Positions 55,037 to 64,000 of a stretch of 64,000 bases of DNA are shown here, piece after piece. The notes under the pieces were generated by a model. It was given only the letters and a program-made list of their open reading frames with translations, had not been told where the DNA came from and did no database searches. A program made the translations under genes and the position numbers. This DNA comes from Lepidodermella squamata (taxonomy: Eukaryota > Gastrotricha). Each line of letters begins with the position of its first letter. The first letter of the stretch is position 1. The stretch is from assembly GCA_047495785.1 (NCBI GenBank), contig JBLDXI010000004.1, positions 1,550,001 through 1,614,000 on the forward strand, written 5' to 3'.

Positions 55037-55300
55037 ATGACTTGCCGCTTTGACCTGTACTGGAGGCAATTTCAACCCCAACTGAGACGATCCTTGTCAT
55101 CATACTGTTCCCAGTTCTCAGGATCATGTGATCCTATTTTGTTCCTGTCCAGCAGAAATACTACGTTGCTTCATCGCTTGACGGCGTGTAATTCAGCGGG
55201 GCAGCAAGCGGGTGAGCGGCCAGAAATCGCTCGGCTGTTTGTAGATCGTGGTGCTGACATCAATGCAATGGCGCAATACCAAACAGCTCGCGTCCGTCAG
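55037..55300 (+). pseudogene. Ankyrin-exon fragment from the protease-sushi-ankyrin family
   Basis: FDLYWRQ..., RNTTLLHRLTACNSAG and PEIARLFVDRGADINAM line up with FDPNWRN, KNSTLLYSVWLCSGR and LEIARLLLDRGADVNAK at the start of the ankyrin exon at 10088. It therefore comes from the cap and first repeat of that family. It stops after one repeat and is followed about 40 bp later by the channel pseudogene. It is a decayed fragment. Confidence 0.6.
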
Positions 55301-56076
55301 TCATCCTGAACTCGTCGTCTCAATCTTTTTTAATAGGTGAAGGCATCAAAGCGGACGGCCAGGCTGTGTACAATTCAAGCAAAATCGATCAATTCACCTG
55401 TATGACAATCCAATACAATGGTGGGATATCTATGAAATAATGTTCGCTTGTGGTCGAGGAATCTCTCCGTCTAACGTATTGCCTGAAACATTCCGACTGA
55501 TGCCCCAAATCGAAAATCTAGCTATCCATATGCCAATGAGAAAGGTTGGGGACAAGGTATTCCAGAAATACGGATCTGACGACTACCGACAAGCTACGCA
55601 TAACGGAACAGCCGTTGCGAATGACTTATTCGGGCCACATGGTTTTGGATCGCTTTCAATCGCAAACGAAGGCGATCGAATCTACAAGGTTGAAAACTTG
55701 CGAGCCAATTGGTCAATCACAATTGCCTTCTACTACAAAGGACCTTGCTCGAACACCAGCGCAATCCTCGCCCTGAATGGCGAAGGGTTCATTTATTGCA
55801 AGCCCAAAAGCGGGGTGTTATACCAAAGTTCGACAGGTGTGATTTCCAGTTCTGTTTCGCATCCTAGCGGGGATTGGATATTCTACATTATAGGGCGACT
55901 TTGCAGTCACGTGACTAAGAGCAAAGTCCACCTATTTTTTTCTGGTCTGATCGGCCGGTCGGTCGGTCGGGCGGTCGAGCGGTCGCACAGTTGCTCACTC
56001 TTCACGATTTCCATAACGAATTATTGTCAAGCGATCGCTTATCGTTTTCAATCTATAAATAAGTCTTAATTCTGAA

Positions 56077-56869
56077 ATGGCTTCTAATCAGTTAACAGCT
56101 AAGGAGCTTGCAAAGCAGCAGAAGAAGGCTGCCGATAAAGCGAAAGAGAAGGCAGAAAAAGAAGCTCAGCGCCAGCTTCAACGCAAAGATCATCTGGACG
56201 CTCAACGCAACGAAAACGCCACAGAACAAGGGCAAGAAGATGAAGCTGAAAGTTCAGACGATGCGAGTTCATCAAGTCTTCAGAACAACAGTCATGGTAC
56301 TGGCAACTCAAAGCGGTCGGGAGCTAAAAGTCGGCGAAAGAACAATTCTTTCGATGATACCTTCTCGACAGAACATGTTTTGGATTTTTTGAGCATCAGC
56401 ACTAGCACGGTTATTCCGCCACTTTCGGATTCAGCCTTCGTCCCGAGGTCGTGGGAGCATCTTAGCTCCGTCGCGAAGAGTTACAAAAACTGTAAGGGCT
56501 CATTTATTTATTATTTTGTTGCCATGATCTATTGAACGTCCCTATATAGCTTTGTCCGCGAGATTCCGGTCGGAATGGACGTACGATGAGCGTAATCGGC
56601 TTCGCCATATATTCGCCTACGCAGCGATGCTTGGGAAAATTCTCAGTTTTCCAGACAGAGCGGTAACGCACTGGATGGCAAAAACACCAGCTGACAAGGA
56701 GCTGGACAAGGAGCTGGGGCGGACTGTGGGTGGGATCGCGCGTCAAATTAAGAACATTCACCTGCTTATTCGGGTCGGGAAATTTGAGTTCACTTGGGAG
56801 CCAGGAGACAAAACCGAGCATTTGTACGACTCAGACAAGGATGGCTATCATGTGATTGCTAGGAAATAA
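56077..56869 (+). CDS. Transposon-encoded accessory protein, coiled-coil
   Basis: Exons 56077-56491 and 56550-56869 join in frame to 244 aa (donor GTAAGG, acceptor TATATAG). The N-terminus is a highly charged probable coiled coil (KELAKQQKKAADKAKEKAEK), then an acidic Ser-rich stretch, a basic KSRRK patch, and a C-terminal globular part with FRSEWTYDERNRLRHIFAY. No catalytic motif is seen. It could be a DNA-binding or regulatory partner of the transposase, as two-gene elements often have. AATAAA follows at about 56955. Confidence 0.6.
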
Positions 56870-57024
56870 ATGAATGTGTTGAAGCGCTGATTCCTTCCAA
56901 TTGTGATGACGAAAAAGCAATGTGTAAAAGTTGAAATGTTGAAATTATCAATCAATAAAATGTATGCATCTTTTCAATAGCAAAGCATTTCATTTATTTA
57001 TGTTTATATGATATTCAAATTTTC

Positions 57025-58958
57025 TTACATATTTTCAATCTTCAAAATTTGAACAGATTTCGAGTATTTGTTCGATGTTTCACAATCCATGGACCTGCGT
57101 CTTTTCTTGTTGATGACCTCGATGCTCTCAGTGCAAAGCTTGCCAATGTTTATTCCTCGTGCCAGCAGTTCATAAACGTGGCTCCCGAGCAGGTGCGCAT
57201 AAGAAGTCCGACGACCAACGCAGCGATGCCAAATTTTTTCAAAGCAGCCTGCCATTACTTGGGTCGCAGGCGTTATTTCGTTATTTCTTATGTCTTTGAA
57301 AACGAGATATGACGTGAGGCATAATTTCCGAAGGTCTTTGAAATTAGCGAGCAGCAGTTTACGACGCTTATCCGGAGATGGGATCGCGCCACTCTGAGTT
57401 TGACGGACCTGGCTTTCATTGGTTTTGAAGGTCATAGATGGAAGGAAGAACGACTCCGTCAACGATTTCCCAATCATTCGCTTCGCAAGTTTGCAGAAAG
57501 CCTAAGAAGGAAGCACGAAAGTCAGAATGATCTAAGATGATATTTTACGCACATCACTCACCTTCGAAACGCCGTAATGATTCGAGTTTTCACGAAGACG
57601 TTGATTAATCCGCTTTTCCTCGATGTTGTAGTTTCAACAGAGAATTTCGAAGATTTGGAATGACTTTTCAAAAACGCAACCAAAGCTTTTAGGGGAGCTT
57701 TGAATCCATTGCCTTTTAGCAATCTAATAATCTGCAAGGAATAACATTAGATTTAGATTGGTATCATATTGAGATATTTTTATACCTTTGATATCAGCTG
57801 TCGGGCTATGTTCACCTTCATATGGAAAAAATCCGGGATAATGATGAATTTCCTGGGCCCAAGGCGAATCATGGGGCTGAAATCTTTCGACCACCCAAGC
57901 GTTTCTTTCTTTGAATCAGAATACTTGTCAAACCTGCGCTTCCTGGGTATTTTCTTCATGTCATTAACATTCATTTCGCAAATGAAACATCGATATTCTG
58001 CACCTTGATGACCGCAACCCAGCAGCTTTGCAGTTGCTGGGTAGTCGCAGCACAGAAGTAATCGAAAATTGTATTGAACGTTTTCAATTTTCAGCCCATT
58101 TTTCACGACACTTGTCAGTTCGCTGATTGTTGGCTCCAGGAACTTCCTGAACATCTCGCTGCTCTCAGTACCTTGATACATCGATAATTGGTACTCGCCT
58201 GAGACACTAATTTTGTTTTTAGAATCAGAAGCGCAAATGAACGAATTGATCATCCCTTCGGACATGCTTGTTCTCGCTGCCATACCATCGAGCTGATTTT
58301 TGAAGATACTGAGTAATTCGAGTTTCAATTTAAAAAACATCATACTTGGAATCTGATGTCATTCAATACATCCTGTTTTATTTCGCCGCGGCGTACCATA
58401 GCACCAATAATCGAATTTACCGAACGAGAAGCGCCCAGCCCGTCGTATACAGAAGTAATCGGATGCAGAGAACCAAGCTGTTTTCGCACTGAGTAAAATA
58501 GCTTTTTACCCACTGATTGATAGCCAAGGCCATTTTTCAATGCCAGCAGATTTTTAGCATTAATTCCATTCTTCAAACCAATGCCAATCAACCTAAGAGA
58601 TGAATAAATTTGCTCAGCGGAATCTCGGAGCGTGACTGGAATATTACTGTTTAGCTTTTTCCTCAGCTTGCTCTCTTTTTGGACGAACTTCACCAGCAGA
58701 AGGCCATTCTGCCTCAACCGTTCCCAGATCTTCGTATTCAACCGTAAGCTTCGCCTTTTTGATAACCGCGCCGTCCATGATGTCGGAGTATGGCGCTGTG
58801 TGGGTCATCAATTGTAAAACTGCTGTTTGTGCAACGCTAGCTCGGTGCTGTCCAGATCGACAAGCAACGGAACTTATAGGGCCTCTGATGCGAGACAAAC
58901 TCAGCCTGATAGATTCTGAAATACCCCCGCCGGGTGCAGAACAGTAATTTGCTGGCAT
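57025..58958 (-). CDS. Transposase-like protein (DDE, probably CMC/RAG-like), exons partly out of frame
   Basis: Coding blocks on the minus strand are about 58340-58741 (with an overlapping frame 58644-58958), 57786-58340, 57563-57731 and 57025-57501, separated by introns or shifts. Recognisable parts are FRLLLCCDYPATAKLLGCG with a CXXC (YRCFICEM), an HMKVNIARQ block, and HLLGSHVYELLARGI followed by CTESIEVINKKRR. The last resembles the E-containing SEE-A-EA-NK block of RAG1/Transib and CMC transposases. Not all junctions close in one frame as I read them, so the enzyme may be damaged or my exon edges may be off. Confidence 0.5.
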
Positions 58959-61617
58959 AAGGGGATTTTAATAAAATTGACGTCTTCAACTACAATGACG
59001 AATAATGCTCTCTTATTGCCTCTTTCTCGATTATTAATTCACTCCTTATAGTGATTTCGCAGCATATAATTCTTGTTATAGTTCTTTTTTTCTTGCAGCA
59101 GATTACGCTGAAGTCATAATTGTCAATGAAAAATAAATGGTGATATGGCGAAGGAAAAAAATCGTTTTTTTTACGGCAGCGACCGCGCGACCGCCCCACC
59201 ACCCGACCGACCGACAGGCCGATCAGACCAGAAAAAATAGGTGGACTTTGCTCTTAGTCACGTGACTGCAAAGTCGCCCTATAATGTATGCGTTCGTTTT
59301 CCGGCCGAGTCACATCGAGACCTACTACCAATTACCAGCAGCAGTTGATGTTATCAGCACAGGACCTACTATTAAGAAAGAGTTCAAGACTTCGAATGGA
59401 GGCTATATTTCATTGGAAGCTTTCGGATGGAAGAACTACCCAAGTCGAACTTCAGATGCCCTCGCCTGTGTAACTCTTCATAGCACTGCGCTGACGATGG
59501 ATGAACTTCGAATGCTGACGTACACGTGCGGGAAGAGACCGCCGAGGTCCGAATTCGTACCAGATACTTTCGACGAGTTGCCTCAGCTTGGAAAACTTGT
59601 ATACCACATGCCTTTCGTTTCGAAATCGCCATACTCAGTTTTTGACAAATTTGGGTCAACTTTGTGGTACGGTGAGGCTAAGCAGCGAAATTCGAGTACT
59701 TCGCAAAGTGGCCCGTTTCAAAACGGCGTTCTCACGGCGAACGGCCTTGGTCCGCAGGTTTCAGGCGTCGAAAGCCAGGATTCCTTCACATTCGCCTTTT
59801 TGTACAAAGGACTGTGCGTACATACAGAGGGGATCGTCTCTATACAATAAATTTTCAGATTACCTGTAAGTCGGATAGTATGATTCTGAAAGCCGGCGAA
59901 TTGTCCTCGGAGCCAATGAAATACAACGTAACTGATGTGTGGATCTTTTACGCATTCACTTATTCTAGCAACCCATCGGCCAAAGAATACATCTTAACGG
60001 GTTATAAATGGTTGATTTCTTCATCAGAGCCGAGTAAAGAATTCGAGACCAAAGACATGAAGATAAACATCACTGCTAACCCAATTTTTGAAGATCATCA
60101 AATCGGAGATGATGTAACAAATGGTGCGACCGTTCGCTATCCTGAATCAAACAAAATATCTTGTGTCAGCTATTATTCCGTAGCTTTGAGTCTCGATGAC
60201 ATGTCGAAATTCTTCAAAGCTTGCGGGAAGAAGGAAGGACGACCGAAAAATCTGCCTGATTTCTTCGATTTCCTGCCGCAGAGACGTAGCCTGGTTTTCT
60301 ATGCTCCATTCACTACGCAAAGTGGGCTGTCGCTTTTCGATAAATTTGGCCAGGTAATGAATTCTACAGACCCTGGAACTGTGAAAATCGTCCCGAGAGA
60401 TCTTGAGCAACGAACCTGAGCCGAGTTACCAAAATCGCAAAGATTCGAACTGGCAATCGAAAATTGGTACGACGATATCAGCCCAGAGTACCCTACCTCG
60501 CCTAGATCGTAATGGTATCTCACCGCCGGACAAGCCATTCGACACGATCGAAAATGTCCTGAGAAGATGTGACCACTTTGAAGCCGCACGATACGCTCCT
60601 CCTAAAATCAAGGCGAATGAACCGAACTACGTGAACATTACTTTCTATGTACCTGGTTTGAACGAGCTATCGATCGGGGATGATACGATCTCAGTTAGTG
60701 GAGTAGTTCTTTTATTTTGGTCCGTGTCAACATGCCCGAAAAATTCGACGGACCCGATCGCAACGAGACCTAAAGAGCAAATCTACGTAGGTAACCCCAA
60801 TCTTATGTGGCTTCCCCAGCTTCGGTTCATCAACAGTGCCCAGTCGAATGTCTACATGAAGAACGTTGCTGTAGGCGATGATTTCCTAGTCACAATGGAT
60901 GGAGTTGGGGCTAAGGAGAGCCCTAATAATACCTACAATTTCTATTGGACTCGGGAGGGTCTATTCAAAGCTGACTGCACGTTGGTGATGAAGGATTTCC
61001 CATTCGATAAACAAACCTGCGTCTTTGTTTTCGGCCTACAACGATCGAATCTTCAGGTTTCTTTTGTGGACCCACCAACATTTCTTTGGGACATCGATGC
61101 TGTTGCCAATTCTGAGTAGTTAGTGACTGATTTTGGTGGCCAAATTTCATGGGCTTACTTCAATGGCTACAACGTATCAATTGTTGTTTATGAAGTAACT
61201 TTGAAACGATACCCAACTTACTACATCAACAATGTGTACCTACCCACTGCGATTCTGGGCAGTTTGGACCTTGCAGCTTTTCTGACGACCCCGGCTATGC
61301 CAGAGCGATCTGCTTTTACGGTGACTATCCTGCTGGCGATGGCTGTTAGCCAGACTCAGATCATAAGCCAGGCTCCGAATACGGATAGCACCATTTTGAG
61401 CACGTACATCCAATGGATGGCTTGGTTCTCGGCGGGAGTGACAGTTTACCACCTGTTCTCCCTATGGCTAGCCTGTTCCTGTTTCGTGAAGGGTAAGTGG
61501 GAAATGAAAATGTTCTTCAACGGACGAATGAGCTTGGTTCGACTTATCGATATACTCGCTTTTCTTGCTGCTGTGGTTTTCTTCGCTTATGCCAACTACA
61601 TTCTTCTTAAAAACTAG

Positions 61618-63156
61618 TTTAATCCCCATCTCATTTAAATTATTTTTTTTAATTTTAATTTTACATTAAATTATCTTTACTTTTTTTAATACGTCAGACG
61701 TCACCTCCGACATGTTTCGGCATTATTGGGCCATCTTCAGGATCTAACAACAAACTAGTTCTCTAAATATACTGTTTAAATACAAGCGTCAAATATTGAC
61801 GTCTGGCGTATAGAAGAAGATCTAATCAAATGATTTCGCTTTACTATCAAACCGTACGCTTTAAATTAAATCAACTATTTTATTTATATGTACATTTGAA
61901 TTTAATTAAAATGTAAACTTAATTTAATTTAATTCGTGGGGCACCAACTCATTCGCATTCCGCATTCAACGTATCAAAAATTAAATAAATATTTTCTTAT
62001 AACTCATTCTAAACTTACCAAAGAAAAATTTGAATTCGAAGTCGTCCGAGAATTAAACAAATTATAAAGAAATAATGATTAAATTGTTAAATGTTGCGAT
62101 TATTGCAACTTATTTGCGCCAATTCAGCGAGGCCGGACGAGTTTTAACTAAAATTTAAAATCATTTCAATATTTCTTATACGGCGAGTCCAAACAACTTG
62201 AAAGAAAGAATTGAAAAAATTCATGTTTAAAAAAACAACGACTCCGCTTTTCGATATCGCCAATAATATCGTTTCCCTTGTTCCACAGCCGCAATCATAA
62301 AAAATATTGATTTTGATGTTGGGAAATTGCTGAATAAACTTAAGAAAGCCAATTTGCCTGCTCGAGCAAGTTCGGATATTTCCGAAACGCTCCGCACCCT
62401 GGAATCGAGTGAAATGTTCGGATTACCATCGCATTTCTCGCGCTGTTTTCAGTTTTTGATTCTGAAAATCGTCGGTTTCGATGGGGAACATGTGCCTGTA
62501 ATCAAATTGATCATAATTATTGACCATAACTTTGGAAAAACCCACTATTCGCTGCAAAATTGCATTCAAGTAATAATGCAATAAGCTGTTTTTTTTAACA
62601 TGAATTTTTTCAATTCTTTCTTTCAATTCACCGTCATTTTGCGAGTTATGTCTAAATCCTTTTAACCACAAAAACTCGGCGAATCATTTTCAAACACGGG
62701 AAAATTCGTCAAAATGAGCGAATGGCATCAATTTATAATGTTGCAAAGTTTTTTGGACACACTGTAGTTCGGGTGATTTGGTGCTGGAAGAATTGCTGCG
62801 GTCAAATTGACATTTCACTATCGAATTGTGTACTCAATTTTATTATTTTTCATAATTTCTATAAAAAACGTACTCTCTAGTATGTATTCTCTGATAACTT
62901 CTCAGTAACGCGATTTCAGAATAAACCTTCGAAAATGTTGTTAATGTTGGAAATATTTGCTAAAGGCGCAGCCAGAAGTCAGAGTGTTCCTTGTTTAGAT
63001 TAGCCAGCTTCAATAAAATTAGGGTATAATTTCTAGTAAAATACTCTGTTAGCGCAACCGATCGGAACGAGAACCGCTGTGGGGTCATTCAGCCCTAGCA
63101 AAATGCTTCACCATGCTGTAAAGATGCAACGGATAGTACGACGCGGTACAAACATG
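61618..63156. other. Intergenic, AT-rich, transposon debris
   Basis: It holds an inverted repeat (62198-62626) and a Tc1-type terminal sequence near 62735-62769 (TTGCAAAGTTTTTTGGACAC followed by ACTGTA). No gene is supported. Confidence 0.45.
62198..62626. repeat. Inverted repeat with ~41-bp arms
   Basis: TTGAAAGAAAGAATTGAAAA...ATTCATGTTTAAAAAAACA at 62198-62239 is mirrored at 62585-62626 with few mismatches. The arms enclose about 345 bp with no coding signal. It may be the inside of an older element whose outer end is the Tc1-like GGACACACTGTA at 62769. Confidence 0.55.
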
Positions 63157-63402
63157 CAGGGTGCGACTTTCAGGGGGGGATGGGGGGATCATCTCGGCTA
63201 GCTCGGCCGGGACAGACAACAAAATGAGAATTTATCCCACTGTTTTGTTAATTTTGGAAGGTTCTGGGGCGTGTTTTAGTGGAAAATCTCCAGAATGTTC
63301 TCGCTTCGCTCGGTTATTAGCCCAAATGACTCGTCATTTTGGCAAAAACAGCAAAAAAAATGTTCCATCCCCGGGAGCTCGGGGATCGAAGATCGCACCC
63401 TG
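63157..63402. mobile_element. hAT-type MITE, copy B (inverted relative to copy A)
   Basis: A 246-bp element begins CAGGGTGCGACTTTC and ends GATCGCACCCTG, flanked by the exact 8-bp duplication CAAACATG. The body matches the reverse complement of 12289-12536, including TCTCGCTTCGCTCGGTTATT and the GGGGGGAT run. Confidence 0.8.
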
Positions 63403-63789
63403 CAAACATGATCATACAAAAGCATAGCAATACTGTAAACTACGTACCTACAAGTCATCATACACACGTGACCATTTGGCATAATTTATTTCATTTATTT
63501 AGGGTTTGAAACTGGATTACTGGACTTGAGAATTACAGTAAATCACATAACTTCCGAGAAAGCGGTCTCAAAAAATCATGTCGAATGGAGGGGCGAAATG
63601 TTGAAAGAATGTTGCTATCGTTTCTACCCATGCATACTTGTTAGCAAATTGTTGTTCTCTGATCAGTGTGCGAAGTAGGATCCGGGAGCTGAGGTGTTTT
63701 CTAGCCCTCAGTTGAAGAAACCAACTGTGGATTTTTCAGCCCTCATCTGGTTGGAATCCCGAAGTGTCCACCCCTGTCTGTGATCGCAC
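63403..63789. other. Intergenic with GCGAAGTAG-family repeat
   Basis: At 63667-63760 CAGTGTGCGAAGTAGGATCC and TGAGGTGTTTTCTAGCC match, in opposite orientation, the block at about 12560-12625. Otherwise nothing is recognised. Confidence 0.45.
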
Positions 63790-64000
63790 TGAACAACGTT
63801 TGCTCATGACGTAGTTGAACACCATGTCTTAATCATCAAGCGCGAAACAGTTGTGCACCTATCAGCGGACAAAAAGCGGACTGTGTTGTTTTTCAGTTTG
63901 ACAAAATTGAACAGGTTCTCGCCCTTTGTTATTGCGACTTTTGTCCATTCCAGCGGGTTTATGTACACAGATGCAGCAATAATCCTTGTTTTTCACCGAT
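63790..64000 (+). promoter_or_regulatory. Upstream region of a further channel gene beyond the right edge
   Basis: The last 210 bases match the region 43609-43836 upstream of channel C through to CCTTGTTTTTCACCGAT, where the window ends. In channel C the ATG lies 114 bp further on. A fifth family member is therefore expected to start near position 64114, outside the window. Confidence 0.65.

Larger units (their letters stand above)
55887..59286. mobile_element. 3.4 kb DNA transposon, two genes, ~100-bp TIRs, TA duplication
   Basis: Both ends read CATTATAGGGCGACTTTGCA inward, and the inverted repeats stay nearly identical for about 85-100 bp, including CACGTGAC and repeated GGTCGGTC. TA flanks both sides (55885-55886, 59287-59288). 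Removing the insert and one TA restores the LamG reading (TTC TA|T GCG TTC), as in the paralogues. Inside are two convergent genes (56077-56869 plus, 57025-58958 minus). The CA-terminal repeats, TA duplication and an E-x5-NK motif in the minus-strand protein suggest a CMC (CACTA/Mirage/Chapaev)-like or RAG/Transib-related element. Intact TIRs suggest a young insertion. Confidence 0.88.
55339..61617 (+). pseudogene. Five-LamG-domain channel D, pseudogene
   Basis: It begins part-way through LamG domain 1 and runs to the normal channel C-terminus (AYANYILLKN, stop 61615-61617). Lesions: missing 5' end; frameshift near 55420; a 3.4 kb transposon at 55887-59286 inside domain 2; a frameshift near 59835 in domain 3; a deletion at about 60400 that removes the rest of domain 4, all of domain 5 and most of the stalk; and a TGG-to-TAG stop at 61117-61119 just before the loop C region. 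Between the lesions the sequence stays very close to channel B, so inactivation is fairly recent. Confidence 0.88.

Overview
This is invertebrate animal (metazoan) nuclear DNA. The genes have many short introns, mostly about 45-60 bp with GT-AG and a few GC-AG splice sites. The proteins are secreted or membrane multidomain types found in animals: trypsin-like protease with sushi domains, CTHRC1-like, LamG-like, Cys-loop ion channel and VMO1. DNA transposons, MITEs, a tRNA-derived SINE and a LINE scrap lie between them. I cannot name the phylum from sequence alone.

Layout. (1) Three paralogous 13-exon genes on the minus strand (40-2460, cut by the left edge; 13408-16370; 24067-27094) encode a secreted PAN/Apple-like domain followed by three CTHRC1-like globular domains. 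Next to copy 3 on the plus strand are two small cysteine-rich secreted protein genes (27994-28701, 29137-29854). Decayed exons of that small gene also survive beside copies 1 and 2, so the duplicated unit originally held both genes. (2) Between copies 1 and 2 is a head-to-head inverted gene pair (3400-7831 minus, 8033-12061 plus). Each spliced gene encodes signal peptide, trypsin-like protease, two sushi domains and a large ankyrin-repeat array. One keeps the His/Asp/Ser triad; the other has His replaced by Arg. (3) A tandem plus-strand family of very large single-exon genes (18524-23421, 38124-43037, 43950-48791, pseudogene 55339-61617, and another probably starting just past the right edge) encodes five LamG/ConA-like domains, a Thr/Ser-rich stalk and a complete Cys-loop pentameric ligand-gated channel. 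(4) The remaining genes are a LRAT-type protein followed by a terminator-like hairpin (35422-36385), a VMO1-like secreted protein (52906-53643), and two unrecognised small genes (49379-50858).

Mobile DNA is abundant. It includes a complete-looking 3.4 kb two-gene transposon with about 100 bp terminal inverted repeats and a TA target duplication sitting inside the channel pseudogene, three MITEs with exact 8-bp target duplications (two of one family), a pogo-like MITE with TA duplication, an 812 bp GC-rich inverted-repeat element, integrase and LINE remnants, and several foldback sequences.

The most unusual content is the two chimeric architectures: a LamG-array ligand-gated channel family, and a secreted protease-sushi-ankyrin family. 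I know of no described family with either domain order. All functions are inferred from sequence patterns read by eye; no database search was possible.
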